A stretch of DNA of 53,141 bases. Origin: Streptomyces novaecaesareae (GTDB lineage Bacteria > Actinomycetota > Actinomycetes > Streptomycetales > Streptomycetaceae). A program made the position numbers and the translations under genes. The notes beneath the pieces were generated by a model. The model was not told where the DNA came from. It saw only the letters and a list, made by a program, of their open reading frames with translations, and did not search any database. The stretch covers positions 1 through 53,141 of the forward strand of contig NZ_JNWQ01000049.1 of assembly GCF_000716875.1 (NCBI RefSeq), written 5' to 3'. This document shows, in pieces, positions 12,843-21,890 of the stretch. Every line of letters starts with the position of its first letter. The first letter of the stretch is position 1.

Positions 12843-14696
12843 CTAGCTCTTGATGCGGTTGGTGAGTTCGGTGACCTGGTTGTAGATCGAGCGACGCTCG
12901 GCCATCAGCGAGCGGATCTTGCGGTCGGCGTGCATGACCGTGGTGTGGTCGCGGCCGCCGAACTGCGCGCCGATCTTCGGCAGCGAGAGGTCGGTGAGCT
13001 CCCGGCACAGGTACATCGCGATCTGGCGGGCCGTCACCAGCACCCGGCTGCGCGAGGATCCGCAGAGGTCGTCCACACCCAGGCCGAAGTACGCGGCGGT
13101 CTGCTGCATGATGACCTGCGCGGTGATCTCCGGGCCGGCGTCCTCGTCCCCGCCCGGGATCAGGTCCTTGAGGACGATGCCGGCCAACTCCAAGTCCACC
13201 GGCGCCCGGTTGAGGTTGGCGAAGGCGGTGACCCGGATCAGGGCGCCCTCCAACTCCCGGATGTTGCGGGTGATCCGGGACGCGATGAACTCCAACACGT
13301 CGGCGGGGGCGTTGAGTTGCTCCTGGATCGCCTTCTTGCGCAGGATCGCGATCCGGGTCTCCAGCTCCGGCGGGGTGACGTCGGTGATCAGACCCCACTC
13401 GAAGCGGTTGCGCAGCCGGTCCTCCAGCGTGGTCAGCAGCTTGGGCGGCCGGTCCGACGAGAGGACGATCTGCTTGTTCGCGTTGTGCAGGGTGTTGAAG
13501 GTGTGGAAGAACTCCTCCTGCGTGGACTCCTTGCTCGCCAGGAACTGCACGTCGTCCACGAGCAGGATGTCCATGTCCCGGTAGCGGCGGCGGAAGGTGT
13601 CCGCCTTGCCGTCCCGGATCGAGTTGATGAACTCGTTGGTGAACTCCTCCGAGGACACGTAGCGCACCCGGGTGCCCGGGAAGAGGCTGCGCGAGTAGTG
13701 CCCGATGGCGTGCAGCAGGTGGGTCTTGCCCAGCCCGGACTCGCCGTAGATGAAGAGCGGGTTGTACGCCTTGGCCGGGGCCTCGGCGACCGCCACCGCC
13801 GCCGCGTGCGCGAAGCGGTTGCTGGCGCCGATGACGAAGGTGTCGAAGAGGTACTTGGGGTTCAGCCGGGCGGCCGGCTCGTCCTTGCGCGAGCCGCCGG
13901 CCGGGGGAGCGCCGGGCGGGGCGGGCACCCCGGGGACGGCGGGACGGTCGCCGACCCGCTCCGGGGCGGCCTTCTCCGGCGGACGGCCGCCCGAGGGCCG
14001 CGAGCCGGCGGAGCGGCGGCCGACGCCGGCCCGGGGCTGCTCGTTCGGGCCGGGGCCGTAGGCGCCGCCGAACAGGTCGCCCTGGGTGGTCGCGGGCGGG
14101 CCGGGGAGGGGACGCGGCGCCGGGCGGGGCGCGGGCTCCTCGGACTCGTGGTAGCCCGCGGGCTGCTCCTGGTAGCCCTGCCAGCCCTGCGGACCGGTGG
14201 CCGGCCCGCCGTAGGGCGCCTGGCGCTGCTCGTAGCCGCCGGTGTCGTAACGGGGGCGCTCGTAGTCCTGCTGCCCGTACGGCTGGTCCTGGCCGTAGGG
14301 CTGGTTCTGCTCGTACGGCTGGTCCTGCTCGTACGACCGCTGGTAGTCCTGGCCGCCGTAGCCGCCGGCGTCCTCGGCCGGGCCGGGGTACGGCTCGGCG
14401 GGGGCCTGGGAGGCGGGGGTGGTCGGCACGGCGTTGGCGTCGACCATCACGGCGATCCGGACCGGGCGGCTGAGCTCACGGCTGAGCGCCTCGGTCAGCT
14501 GCGGCAGCAGCCGGCCCTCCAGCACCTGCTTGGCCCGCTCGTTCGGGGTCGCCAGCAGGGCGGTGTCGTGCATCATCCACATCGGCTGGGTGCGCTGCAC
14601 CCACTGTTTGTCCATCTCCCCGACATCGGGGTCGTTGACCAGCCGCTCGACGACCCTGGCCCAGACCGGGACGAGGTCGCTGTTGACATCAGCCAC
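12843..14696 (-). CDS. dnaA: Chromosomal replication initiator DnaA
   Basis: A 617-residue AAA+ initiator. Domain I (1-90) includes the [18 protein letters not shown] segment. Domain II (about 91-270) is unusually long, rich in Pro/Gln/Tyr/Gly, with near-repeats of QPYGQ and QPYEQ at 125-145. Domain III has Walker A GESGLGKT (318-325) and Walker [11 protein letters not shown]. Domain IV carries the DNA-binding signature [15 protein letters not shown]. The length fits streptomycete DnaA rather than the 450-residue form of other bacteria. The GTG start at 14696 gives [12 protein letters not shown]; a GGAAAG lies about 12 bases upstream. The promoter region contains DnaA boxes, so autoregulation is likely. 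Confidence 0.97.
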   Translation of the reverse strand: MADVNSDLVPVWARVVERLVNDPDVGEMDKQWVQRTQPMWMMHDTALLATPNERAKQVLEGRLLPQLTEALSRELSRPVRIAVMVDANAVPTTPASQAPAEPYPGPAEDAGGYGGQDYQRSYEQDQPYEQNQPYGQDQPYGQQDYERPRYDTGGYEQRQAPYGGPATGPQGWQGYQEQPAGYHESEEPAPRPAPRPLPGPPATTQGDLFGGAYGPGPNEQPRAGVGRRSAGSRPSGGRPPEKAAPERVGDRPAVPGVPAPPGAPPAGGSRKDEPAARLNPKYLFDTFVIGASNRFAHAAAVAVAEAPAKAYNPLFIYGESGLGKTHLLHAIGHYSRSLFPGTRVRYVSSEEFTNEFINSIRDGKADTFRRRYRDMDILLVDDVQFLASKESTQEEFFHTFNTLHNANKQIVLSSDRPPKLLTTLEDRLRNRFEWGLITDVTPPELETRIAILRKKAIQEQLNAPADVLEFIASRITRNIRELEGALIRVTAFANLNRAPVDLELAGIVLKDLIPGGDEDAGPEITAQVIMQQTAAYFGLGVDDLCGSSRSRVLVTARQIAMYLCRELTDLSLPKIGAQFGGRDHTTVMHADRKIRSLMAERRSIYNQVTELTNRIKS

Positions 14697-14736
14697 TGGT
14701 GCACGCTTTCCAAGAACAAACCAGACAAGTTCTGCA

Positions 14737-14765
14737 ACGGTAGTCAGCGAACAGGGCGGGATCAA
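14737..14765 (-). promoter_or_regulatory. dnaA promoter
   Basis: On the minus strand, -35 TTGATC (14765-14760), a 17-base spacer and -10 TACCGT (14742-14737) lie 41 bases upstream of the GTG. This is a good match to the principal (HrdB-type) sigma consensus. Confidence 0.65.
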
Positions 14766-14769
14766 GTCG

Positions 14770-14790
14770 TTGTCCACAGGCTGTGGGTAA
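14770..14790. promoter_or_regulatory. Paired DnaA boxes upstream of the dnaA promoter
   Basis: TTGTCCACA (+) at 14770-14778 and the inverse TGTGGGTAA at 14782-14790 face each other with 3 bases between, immediately upstream of the -35. This is the expected place for DnaA autoregulation. Confidence 0.65.
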
Positions 14791-14810
14791 ACCGGGCCCG
14801 GAGGGCTGGT

Positions 14811-14840
14811 TTGACCCTCGTGCCCCGTCCCGCGTACCGT
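14811..14840 (+). promoter_or_regulatory. Candidate rpmH promoter
   Basis: TTGACC (14811-14816), an 18-base spacer and TACCGT (14835-14840) point toward rpmH, leaving a leader of about 200 bases. The rest of the 352-base dnaA-rpmH gap shows nothing else that I can name. Confidence 0.45.
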
Positions 14841-15048
14841 AACCAGGTCGAGTTGTCGATGGCCGCTGCCGCATGTCCGCGGGTCCACCCGCTCCATAAG
14901 GCGCGCAGCACGGGCGCCGTGGATTGCCTCAGACCCCAGCCGAACTGGGGCGATGGGCCGGATTTCCGAATCAGGGGAGATCACGCGGACGCACGGTGAC
15001 GGCCAAGCGACCCCCCGTCATCCTACGATTCACCTCAGGAGCCCCCGA

Positions 15049-15186
15049 GTGAGCAAGCGCACCTTCCAGCCGAACAACCGTCGTCGCGCGAAGACCCACG
15101 GCTTCCGGCTGCGTATGCGTACCCGCGCCGGCCGCGCCATCCTGGCTGCCCGCCGTGGCAAGGGCCGCGCCAGCCTGTCCGCCTGA
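15049..15186 (+). CDS. rpmH: 50S ribosomal protein L34
   Basis: A 45-residue, strongly basic ribosomal protein with the L34 signature [21 protein letters not shown]. It is a late-binding component of the large subunit, near 23S rRNA. The GTG start at 15049 has AGGAG 7 bases upstream. It begins the plus-strand gene string rpmH-rnpA-yidD-yidC-jag-rsmG that diverges from dnaA, an order found across bacteria. The stop is 18 bases before rnpA. Confidence 0.97.
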   Translation: MSKRTFQPNNRRRAKTHGFRLRMRTRAGRAILAARRGKGRASLSA

Positions 15187-15204
15187 TCCGCGCCAGAGTC
15201 TGTT

Positions 15205-15633
15205 GTGCTGCCCTCCGAGAATCGGCTGCGGCGGCGCCAGGACTTCGCGACCGCGGTGAAACGCGGTCGTCGGGCAGGCCGGCCCCTGTTGGTCGTCCAT
15301 CTCAGCAGAGATGGTGACCTCCAGGGGCAGACCGACCGGACCAGCGACTCCCGCCCGCACGTCGCCGAGGGGACTCCTTCGGCGCGTGCGGGTTTCGTCG
15401 TGAGCAAGGCCGTCGGCCCGGCGGTGGTCCGGAACCTCGTGAAGCGCCGGCTGCGCCATCTCGTCCGTGATCGTCTGTCCAGGCTGCCCGCCGGTAGCCT
15501 GATAGTGGTGCGTGCGCTGCCCCAGGCCGCGTCCGCCTCGTACCAGGACCTGGAACGTGACCTGGACGCGGCGCTGAAGCGGCTGCTGAAGGCCGAGCCC
15601 GCCGCCACGGCGCCGACGGGAGCAGGGCGATGA
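15205..15633 (+). CDS. rnpA: Ribonuclease P protein component
   Basis: A 142-residue basic protein that assists the RNA of RNase P in cutting tRNA 5' leaders. It shows [20 protein letters not shown], the GFVVSKAVG strand and the RNR motif ([10 protein letters not shown]). An insert of about 20 residues (about 35-55, with [15 protein letters not shown]) separates the first strands, making it somewhat longer than the usual 115-125 residues. It starts with GTG at 15205. Its TGA overlaps the ATG of yidD (ATGA), so translation is probably coupled. Confidence 0.95.
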   Translation: MLPSENRLRRRQDFATAVKRGRRAGRPLLVVHLSRDGDLQGQTDRTSDSRPHVAEGTPSARAGFVVSKAVGPAVVRNLVKRRLRHLVRDRLSRLPAGSLIVVRALPQAASASYQDLERDLDAALKRLLKAEPAATAPTGAGR

Positions 15634-15944
15634 AGTACCTGCTGATGGGTCTGATCAGGGTCTACCAGTGGACCATCAGCCCACTGCTCGGTCCGGTGTG
15701 CCGTTACTACCCCTCCTGCTCGCACTACGGCTACGAGGCCGTGAAGGTGCACGGGGCGGTGAAGGGCGGCGGACTGACCGCTTGGCGCATCCTCCGGTGC
15801 AACCCCTGGTCGCCTGGCGGGGTGGACCACGTACCGCCCCGCAAGCACCCGGTGTGGCACCGCCGGCTGCGTGATCTGCTGAGCCCCAAGAGCGGGACCG
15901 CCGAGCCGGAGCCGGTGGCGAAGCCCGATGCCCAAGGAGTCTGA
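15630..15944 (+). CDS. yidD: Membrane protein insertion efficiency factor YidD
   Basis: A 104-residue protein with the YidD core: an amphipathic N-terminus ([16 protein letters not shown]), the cysteine-containing [14 protein letters not shown], and [18 protein letters not shown]. It assists YidC/Sec membrane insertion. A polar C-terminal tail of about 25 residues is extra. It overlaps rnpA by 4 bases, and yidC follows after 3 bases, consistent with one operon. Confidence 0.94.
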   Translation: MKYLLMGLIRVYQWTISPLLGPVCRYYPSCSHYGYEAVKVHGAVKGGGLTAWRILRCNPWSPGGVDHVPPRKHPVWHRRLRDLLSPKSGTAEPEPVAKPDAQGV

Positions 15945-15947
15945 CCG

Positions 15948-17105
15948 GTGACCTTCGGTTTTCTGAGTCCCCTCTACACAGCGGTGTCCTGGATCATCGT
16001 CCAGTTCCACTCGCTGTACAGCCACGTCTTCGACCCGGACGGTGGCTGGGCCTGGGGCCTGGCCATCGCCTCCATGGTGGTCGTCATCCGGATCTGCCTG
16101 ATCCCGCTGTTCGTGAAGCAGATCAAGGCGACCCGGGCCATGCAGGCGATCCAGCCGAAGATGAAGGCCATCCAGGAGCGCTACAAGAACGACCGGCAGC
16201 GCCAGTCCGAAGAGATGATGAAGCTGTACAAGGAGGCGGGTACCAACCCGTTCTCCAGCTGCCTTCCCATCCTCGTGCAGGCGCCGTTCTTCACCGCCCT
16301 CTACGGCGTGCTCGCCAAGGTCGCCAAGGGCCAGGACATCGGCGTCATCCACGGCGGCCTGCTGGTGAGCGCCGGCAAGGCGCACATCTTCGGTGCCCCG
16401 CTCTCCGCGACCTTCCTCGGCAGCAGCGAGACCAGCGTCAAGATCGTCACCGCGGTGATGATCATCATGATGTCGCTGTCGCAGTTCGTCACGCAGCGCC
16501 AGCTGATGACCAAGAACGTCGACCTCACGGTGAAGACGCCGTTCATGCAGCAGCAGAAGATGCTGATGTACGTCTTCCCGGTGATGTTCGCCGTGATGGG
16601 CATCAACTTCCCGGTCGGTGTCCTCGTCTACTGGCTGACCACCAACGTCTGGTCGATGGGCCAGCAGCTGATCGTCATCCACAACAACCCGACCCCGGGC
16701 AGCAAGGCCTTCCAGGAGCGCCAGGAGCGGCTCAAGAAGGCCGGCCGGCTGCGTCCGGACGGCACGGAGATCAAGGGTGCGCTCTGGGGCATGCTGCCCC
16801 CGTCCAAGGACGCCCTCAGCGCCGCGTCCGCCGCGTCGGCCGCGATCGAGGAGTCGGTGCAGGCGCGCCGCCAGCAGCCCCGCCGGCAGAGCAAGTCGCA
16901 GCGCCAGCACGGCGTCGCCGGTCAGCCGACCGCCGAGCTGAGCAAGGACGCTCCGGCCGAGGAACCCGAGGACGCCGCCCCGACCGACTCGGGCACCAAG
17001 CCGGCGGCCGCCAAGCAGGCCGCGGCGAAGCCCACCGGCACCAAGCAGGGCACCCGGCAGCAGCCGAAGCGTGGTGGCGGCCAACGGCCGAAGAAGAAGT
17101 CCTGA
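15948..17105 (+). CDS. yidC: Membrane protein insertase YidC (Oxa1 type)
   Basis: A 385-residue insertase for inner-membrane proteins. It begins with [22 protein letters not shown], followed by a helix carrying the conserved membrane arginine ([13 protein letters not shown]). The cytoplasmic hairpin ([36 protein letters not shown] in part) and further helices ending in [20 protein letters not shown] follow. The last 115 residues are polar, with a Lys/Arg/Gln-rich tail ending [14 protein letters not shown] that probably contacts ribosomes. It has no large periplasmic domain, as in other Gram-positives. It starts with GTG at 15948. Confidence 0.96.
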   Translation: MTFGFLSPLYTAVSWIIVQFHSLYSHVFDPDGGWAWGLAIASMVVVIRICLIPLFVKQIKATRAMQAIQPKMKAIQERYKNDRQRQSEEMMKLYKEAGTNPFSSCLPILVQAPFFTALYGVLAKVAKGQDIGVIHGGLLVSAGKAHIFGAPLSATFLGSSETSVKIVTAVMIIMMSLSQFVTQRQLMTKNVDLTVKTPFMQQQKMLMYVFPVMFAVMGINFPVGVLVYWLTTNVWSMGQQLIVIHNNPTPGSKAFQERQERLKKAGRLRPDGTEIKGALWGMLPPSKDALSAASAASAAIEESVQARRQQPRRQSKSQRQHGVAGQPTAELSKDAPAEEPEDAAPTDSGTKPAAAKQAAAKPTGTKQGTRQQPKRGGGQRPKKKS

Positions 17106-17187
17106 CCGGCCCCGGGCCTGTTGTGACAGCCGCGAAGAGCTTCGTTCCCGGCCCGCCAGACGGGCCCATCTCCGAAGGAGTCCATCA

Positions 17188-17718
17188 GTGACGGAAGGCA
17201 CCACCTCCGCCGTCGAGGCCGAGGCCGCCGCCAGCGCCGACGAGAACGTCATCGCCCGCCTGGAGCAGGAGGGCGACATCGCGGCGGACTACCTGGAGGG
17301 TCTGCTCGACATCGCGGACCTCGACGGTGACATCGACATGGATGTCGAGGGTGACCGTGCCCTGGTGTCCATCGTCAGCGACGGCAACGACCGCGCGCTG
17401 CAGCGCCTGGTCGGCCAGGACGGCGAGGTGCTGGAGGCCCTGCAGGAGCTGACCCGGTTGGCTGTCCACCGGGAGACCGGCGAGCGCAGCCGCCTCATGC
17501 TGGACATTGCCGGCTTCCGGGCCCGCAAGCGCACCGAGCTGGCCACGCTCGGCGCCAAGGCCGCCGAGCAGGCGAAGAGCACCGGCGAGCAGGTCAAGCT
17601 GCAGCCGATGACGCCGTTCGAGCGCAAGGTCGTCCACGACGCGGTCGCGGCGGCCGGGCTGCGCAGCGAGTCCGAGGGCGAGGAGCCCCAGCGGTGCGTG
17701 GTCGTGCTGCCGGCCTGA
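17188..17718 (+). CDS. jag: Jag/KhpB-like RNA-binding protein (KH and R3H)
   Basis: A 176-residue protein. It has an acidic N-terminus, a KH-like region with GxDG loop (LVGQDGEVLEALQELTRLAV), and a C-terminal R3H domain with the ERKVVH signature. Family members bind RNA, and in Firmicutes they affect cell elongation; the function in streptomycetes is not established. The GTG start at 17188 has GAAGGAG 7 bases upstream. It follows yidC by 82 bases. Confidence 0.92.
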   Translation: MTEGTTSAVEAEAAASADENVIARLEQEGDIAADYLEGLLDIADLDGDIDMDVEGDRALVSIVSDGNDRALQRLVGQDGEVLEALQELTRLAVHRETGERSRLMLDIAGFRARKRTELATLGAKAAEQAKSTGEQVKLQPMTPFERKVVHDAVAAAGLRSESEGEEPQRCVVVLPA

Positions 17719-17802
17719 GGCCGGCAGGTCGATGACCGGTCGCGCTGGCGGCCGGAGAGCTTCACCGGACGCGACCCCGTCCGCCTCGTGCGGGCGGGGT
17801 CG
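17708..17802 (+). terminator. Two hairpins at and after the jag stop
   Basis: An 8-bp palindrome (17708-17715 and 17719-17726) places the jag TGA exactly in its 3-base loop. A second stem (17772-17784 and 17790-17802, 13 bp with one G-U type mismatch) follows and resembles an intrinsic terminator upstream of rsmG. Confidence 0.55.
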
Positions 17803-17837
17803 TCGTCCCTTCCGCGGGGAGCGGCCCGGCGGGAGAC

Positions 17838-17851
17838 GTTTCACGTGAAAC
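17838..17851. promoter_or_regulatory. parS: parS site 1
   Basis: A perfect 14-bp GTTTCACGTGAAAC, the Streptomyces ParB-binding site, 45 bases upstream of the rsmG ATG. Confidence 0.93.
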
Positions 17852-17896
17852 AGTGCGTTGAGCGGGTCGGTGGATCCGGGGATCGGAGAGGTCGAG

Positions 17897-18736
17897 ATGG
17901 ACACGGAGAACGCGGCTGGCGGCCGGCCGGGGGCGGACGTGGATCCGGCCGCCGAGGGCCGGACCGCCGAGGTGGCTGTGCCGGGCGAGGCGGTCGGGCC
18001 GGGCGAGGCGCCGGCCGCTGCCAGGGAGGTGTTCGGCGACCGTTTCGACGCCGCGGTCCGGTACACCGAGCTGCTGGCCACCGCGGGCGTCCAGCGTGGG
18101 CTGATCGGGCCGCGTGAGGTGCCCCGGCTCTGGGACCGCCACGTCCTCAACTGCGCGGTGCTGGCCGAGCTGCTGCCGAGCGGCATCACCCTGTGCGACG
18201 TCGGCTCGGGCGCCGGCCTGCCCGGCATCCCGGTGGCGCTGGCCCGTCCGGACGTCTCGGTGACGCTGCTGGAGCCGCTGCTGCGCCGGACCACCTTCCT
18301 GGAGGAGGTCGTCCGGGAGCTGGGGCTGGAGAACGTCACCGTGCTGCGCGGCCGTGCCGAGGAGATGATCGGCAAGCTCGCGGTGGACGTGGTGACCGCC
18401 CGGGCGGTGGCGCCGCTCGATCGGCTGGCCGGCTGGGGCATGCCGCTGCTGCGGCCGCACGGCCAGATGCTGGCGCTCAAGGGCGACAGCGCCGAGCAGG
18501 AGCTGGCCGACTCGCGCGCCGGGCTGACCAAGCTGGGCGCGGTCGAGTGGAGCGTCATCTCGGTCGGCGAGGGCACCCTGGAGACCTCCACCCGGGTGGT
18601 CCAGGTCAAGGCGGGGGAGAGCCCCGGCGGGGTGAAGGCCGCGACCCGGCGCGCCAAGGCGGCCCGGGCGGGCCGCAACGCGACCGTCCGCAACGGCGGC
18701 GAGCGCGGTCGGGGCGGGCGGCGCCGCAGCCGCTGA
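17897..18736 (+). CDS. rsmG: 16S rRNA (guanine-N7) methyltransferase RsmG (GidB)
   Basis: A 279-residue SAM-dependent enzyme that methylates G527 (E. coli numbering) of 16S rRNA; its loss gives low-level streptomycin resistance in many bacteria, including Streptomyces. The SAM motif is [17 protein letters not shown], preceded by the [10 protein letters not shown] segment, with [14 protein letters not shown] further on. The first 45 residues are an acidic, Gly/Ala-rich extension and the C-terminus is basic ([13 protein letters not shown]). The ATG at 17897 is chosen because GGAGAGG lies just upstream; a TTG at 17858 has none. Confidence 0.94.
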   Translation: MDTENAAGGRPGADVDPAAEGRTAEVAVPGEAVGPGEAPAAAREVFGDRFDAAVRYTELLATAGVQRGLIGPREVPRLWDRHVLNCAVLAELLPSGITLCDVGSGAGLPGIPVALARPDVSVTLLEPLLRRTTFLEEVVRELGLENVTVLRGRAEEMIGKLAVDVVTARAVAPLDRLAGWGMPLLRPHGQMLALKGDSAEQELADSRAGLTKLGAVEWSVISVGEGTLETSTRVVQVKAGESPGGVKAATRRAKAARAGRNATVRNGGERGRGGRRRSR

Positions 18737-18763
18737 GCCGGGCGGGCGCGGGCGGCCACTGAA

Positions 18764-18811
18764 GGCCACTGGCACGGACGGCCGCTGACACGGGCGGCCA
18801 CTGGCACGGGC
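18764..18811. repeat. Three tandem 16-bp repeats
   Basis: Units 18764-18779, 18780-18795 and 18796-18811 follow the pattern GGCCACTGGCACGGGC with one to three changes each. They lie just after rsmG. They have no known function and look like slippage products. Confidence 0.7.
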
Positions 18812-18846
18812 GGACGGATCTCCTGAACGGGGGAACCGTCCGCCCG
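18807..18846 (+). terminator. rsmG terminator hairpin
   Basis: An 11-bp perfect stem (18807-18817 and 18836-18846) with an 18-base loop, downstream of rsmG and before parA. The remainder of this 315-base gap holds the repeats and two parS sites. Confidence 0.6.
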
Positions 18847-18954
18847 TCGTCGTCCCGGCGACGGGCGGGGCGAGGCTCCCCCAGCCTTCGGCCGGGAGGT
18901 GCCCCCGGACACCGGAGTGTCGCAACGTCAGATTTCCGGCATAGCGGGCATGGT

Positions 18955-18968
18955 GTTTCACGTGAAAC
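18955..18968. promoter_or_regulatory. parS: parS site 2
   Basis: A perfect GTTTCACGTGAAAC upstream of the chosen parA start. If translation began at the in-frame ATG 18950, this site would lie in the coding sequence. Confidence 0.93.
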
Positions 18969-19027
18969 GTCGCTCCTTGCTCTCGGGCATCCTCCGCCGT
19001 GACCGGGCGGCGACTGTTGCCGCTCCG

Positions 19028-19041
19028 GTTTCACGTGAAAC
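19028..19041. promoter_or_regulatory. parS: parS site 3
   Basis: A perfect GTTTCACGTGAAAC ending 10 bases before the parA ATG at 19052, 73 bases from site 2. ParB bound here could repress parAB. Confidence 0.93.
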
Positions 19042-19051
19042 ACTGACCCCC

Positions 19052-20023
19052 ATGCAGGACTCGGAGACCATCGACCAGATCGATGACACGCCCATCGCAC
19101 GGGCTGCCCAGGCTGCGGTTCAGGCGATCGGCCGAGCGGGGGAGGGGCTTCCCCGGCCCGCCGCCACCCGGGTGATCGTGGTCGCCAACCAGAAGGGCGG
19201 GGTGGGCAAGACCACCACCACCGTGAACATGGCCGCCTCGCTGGCCATGCACGGGCTGCGCGTCCTGGTCGTCGACCTCGACCCGCAGGGGAACGCCTCC
19301 ACCGCGCTCGGCATCGACCACCACGCCGAGGTGCCGTCCATCTACGACGTCCTGGTGGAGGGCAAGCCCCTGGCCGACGTGGTGCAGCCGGTGCACGACG
19401 TCGAGGGGCTGTTCTGTGTCCCCGCCACCATCGACCTGGCCGGCGCCGAGATCGAGTTGGTCTCGCTGGTGGCCCGGGAGAGTCGCCTCCAGCGCGCCAT
19501 CGCGGCCTACGAGCAGCCGCTCGACTACATCCTGATCGACTGCCCGCCCTCGCTGGGCCTGCTGACGGTCAACGCCCTGGTCGCCGGCCGGGAGGTGCTG
19601 ATCCCGATCCAGTGCGAGTACTACGCGCTGGAGGGCCTCGGCCAGCTGCTGCGCAACGTCGAGCTGGTACGCGCGCACCTCAACCCCGAGCTGCACGTGT
19701 CGACCATCCTGCTCACCATGTACGACGCCCGGACCAGGCTGGCCGCCCAGGTCGCCGAGGAGGTCCGGACCCACTTCCAGCAAGAGGTGCTGAGCACGGC
19801 GATCCCTCGCTCGGTGCGCATCTCGGAGGCGCCCAGCTACGGGCAGACGGTGCTCACCTACGACCCGGGTTCGACCGGGGCGCTGTCGTACCTGGAGGCC
19901 GCCCGTGAGCTCGCGCTGCGTGCGGCGGGCCAGGGTGGCTCGCTGGTGGGGCAGCAGCGGGACGGCCAGCAGGGGCACGGCGCCCCGGTGGCACAGCACG
20001 GCACGACGGAGGGTCATCAGTGA
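19052..20023 (+). CDS. parA: Chromosome partitioning ATPase ParA
   Basis: A 323-residue deviant-Walker ATPase that works with ParB to position origins and, in Streptomyces, to organise segregation during sporulation. The Walker A is KGGVGKT (48-54), Walker A' is VLVVDLDPQGNAS and Walker B is YILIDCPPS. No good ribosome site precedes ATG 19052. In-frame ATG 18950 or GTG 18962 are possible, and would translate through parS sites 2 and 3 (peptides FHVKR and VSRET). The 19052 start is preferred for length. Its stop overlaps the parB start by 4 bases. Confidence 0.95.
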   Translation: MQDSETIDQIDDTPIARAAQAAVQAIGRAGEGLPRPAATRVIVVANQKGGVGKTTTTVNMAASLAMHGLRVLVVDLDPQGNASTALGIDHHAEVPSIYDVLVEGKPLADVVQPVHDVEGLFCVPATIDLAGAEIELVSLVARESRLQRAIAAYEQPLDYILIDCPPSLGLLTVNALVAGREVLIPIQCEYYALEGLGQLLRNVELVRAHLNPELHVSTILLTMYDARTRLAAQVAEEVRTHFQQEVLSTAIPRSVRISEAPSYGQTVLTYDPGSTGALSYLEAARELALRAAGQGGSLVGQQRDGQQGHGAPVAQHGTTEGHQ

Positions 20024-21108
20024 GTGGTCGCAGGGTTGGTCTGGGCAGGGGGCTCGGGGCGCTGCTCCCGTCGGCTCCGCCGGAGGTCGGCGGGGCGGCG
20101 GGACAGCCCGCCACGGCCGCGCCCGTACCGGCCTCGGTGGTGACGGCCGGAACGGTCTCGCCGGCCGCCGCGCCGGTGCTGCCGTCCGGCCGGGGGACGG
20201 TGGCTGATCGGGCCCGTACCGAGAGCCGGCGGGAGATGGCCGACCGGAGGGCCGAGCCGGCCGAGGTCGCCGGGGCGCGGTTCGCCGAGCTGCCGCTGGA
20301 CGCGATCACCCCCAACCCGCGCCAGCCGCGTGAGGTCTTCGACGAGGACAAGCTGGTCGAGCTGGTCAACTCCATCAAGGAGGTGGGCCTGCTCCAGCCG
20401 ATCGTGGTGCGTCAGACCGGGGTGGACAGCTTCGAGCTGATCATGGGCGAGCGTCGCTGGCGCGCCTCCCGGGAGGCCGGACTGGAGCGGATCCCGGCGA
20501 TCGTCCGGGCCACCGAGGACGACAAGCTGCTGCTGGACGCCCTCCTGGAGAACCTGCACCGGGCCGAGCTGAACCCGCTGGAGGAGGCCGCCGCCTACGA
20601 CCAGCTGCTGCGGGACTTCTCCTGCACCCACGAGGAGCTGGCCGAGCGGATCGGCCGCTCCCGCGAGCACGTCTCCAACACGCTGCGGCTGATGAAGCTC
20701 ACGCCGTCCGTCCAGCGCCGGCTGGTGGCCGGAACGCTGATGGCCGGGCACGCGCGGGCACTGCTCGGTGTGCCGGACGCCGATGAGCAGGAGCGGCTGG
20801 CCAAGCGGATCATCGCGGAGGGTCTCACGGTGCGCAACATCGAGGAGATCGTCAAGGTGATGAAGCTGGAGCAGAAGCCCGCGCGCCAGGCGCCGAAGGC
20901 GGGCAAGCTGATCTCCCCGGCCTTCAACGACCTGGCGAGCCGGCTGTCGGACCGCTTCGACACCCGGGTCAAGGTCGAGGTGTCGCAGCGCGGCGGCAAG
21001 CTGGGCAAGGGCAAGGTGGTGCTGGAGTTCGGTTCGGTCGAGGACCTCAACCGGATCCTGGACAGCATGGCCCCCGGCGAGGACGGTCTGCGGCTGTCGC
21101 AGGGCTGA
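20020..21108 (+). CDS. parB: Chromosome partitioning protein ParB
   Basis: A 362-residue CTPase and DNA-binding clamp that loads at parS. It begins with the ParA-interaction motif GRRVGLGRGLGALLP. A low-complexity linker follows, then the ParB/Srx domain with ITPNPRQPR (C-motif I) and the CTP-binding GERRWRA. The helix-turn-helix is TCTHEELAERIGRSREHVSNTLRL in outline, and a C-terminal dimer domain completes it. The GTG start at 20020 overlaps the parA stop (GTGA), indicating translational coupling. Confidence 0.96.
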   Translation: MSGRRVGLGRGLGALLPSAPPEVGGAAGQPATAAPVPASVVTAGTVSPAAAPVLPSGRGTVADRARTESRREMADRRAEPAEVAGARFAELPLDAITPNPRQPREVFDEDKLVELVNSIKEVGLLQPIVVRQTGVDSFELIMGERRWRASREAGLERIPAIVRATEDDKLLLDALLENLHRAELNPLEEAAAYDQLLRDFSCTHEELAERIGRSREHVSNTLRLMKLTPSVQRRLVAGTLMAGHARALLGVPDADEQERLAKRIIAEGLTVRNIEEIVKVMKLEQKPARQAPKAGKLISPAFNDLASRLSDRFDTRVKVEVSQRGGKLGKGKVVLEFGSVEDLNRILDSMAPGEDGLRLSQG

Positions 21109-21165
21109 CCCGGGCAGTGGGGCCGAGGGCACCGACCCGATGGGTGCATGCTTCACGTGAGCGCT

Positions 21166-21179
21166 GTTTCACGTGGAAC
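21166..21179. promoter_or_regulatory. parS: parS-like site 4 (one mismatch)
   Basis: GTTTCACGTGGAAC differs at one base from the perfect site. A weaker relative (CTTCACGTGA core, centred at about 21157) lies right beside it. Both are between parB and the GNAT gene. Confidence 0.75.
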
Positions 21180-21240
21180 ATGCACCCATCGGTGTTTGTG
21201 GGGGAATGCTCGACCGTGGAGTGGAGGAGGAGGTGCGGGC

Positions 21241-21858
21241 ATGGGACGCCGGATCGCTCCGCTGACGCTGGACAACCTCGGGGACCTGCCGGACGGCTGC
21301 CGCTCCTGTGTGTTCTGGGAGCTGGACCCGGTCAGCGCCAAGGAGGCGGTGGAGTCCGGGAAGCCGGAGCTGGAGAAGGAGGGGTGGATCTCCACGGTGC
21401 TGCTGGAGTGGGGTTCCTGCGGCCGGATCGTCTACGTGGACGACCAGCCCGCCGGGTTCGTGCTCTACGCGCCGCCCGCGTACGTGCCCCGCTCGCAGTC
21501 CTTCCCGACCAGCCCGGTCTCGCCGGACGCCGTTCAGCTGATGGTCAGCCGGGTGCTGCCGGGCTACCAGCGCCAGGGGCTCGGCCGGGTGCTGGTGCAG
21601 ACCGTGGCCAAGGACCTGATCGGGCGCGGGGTGCGGGCGATCGAGGCCTTCGGCTCGGTCGGACGGCCGCCGACCAGCTGCGTGCTGCCGGCCGACCACC
21701 TGCTCGCGGTCGGCTTCAAGACCGTCCGGCCGCACCACCGCTACCCGCGGCTTCGGCTGGAGGCGCGGAGCACGCTCTCCTGGCGGGGGGACGTGGAGGG
21801 GGCACTGGAGCGGCTGCTCGGCGGCGGGCGCAAGGAGCCCGCGCTGCGGCCGCTCTAG
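21241..21858 (+). CDS. GNAT-family N-acetyltransferase
   Basis: A 205-residue protein with a GNAT fold. The acetyl-CoA pyrophosphate loop is LPGYQRQGLGRVLVQ, in the Q/RxxGxG/A pattern, and the preceding strands include GRIVYVDDQPAGFVLYAP. The N-terminus has DGCRSCVFWELDP, with two close cysteines typical of this streptomycete subgroup next to parB. The substrate is unknown. The ATG 21241 start has GGAGGAGG 8 bases upstream. Confidence 0.88.
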   Translation: MGRRIAPLTLDNLGDLPDGCRSCVFWELDPVSAKEAVESGKPELEKEGWISTVLLEWGSCGRIVYVDDQPAGFVLYAPPAYVPRSQSFPTSPVSPDAVQLMVSRVLPGYQRQGLGRVLVQTVAKDLIGRGVRAIEAFGSVGRPPTSCVLPADHLLAVGFKTVRPHHRYPRLRLEARSTLSWRGDVEGALERLLGGGRKEPALRPL

Positions 21859-21860
21859 CC

Positions 21861-21885
21861 GGACCCCGGACCCCGGACCCCGGAC
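21861..21885. repeat. Short GGACCCC tandem repeat
   Basis: Three and a half copies of a 7-bp GGACCCC unit follow the GNAT stop. They are probably slippage and have no other visible role. Confidence 0.6.
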
Positions 21886-21890
21886 AACGA

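Noticed and set aside
18764..18811. CRISPR-like array
   Set aside because: The repeats are contiguous with no spacers, and no cas genes are present.
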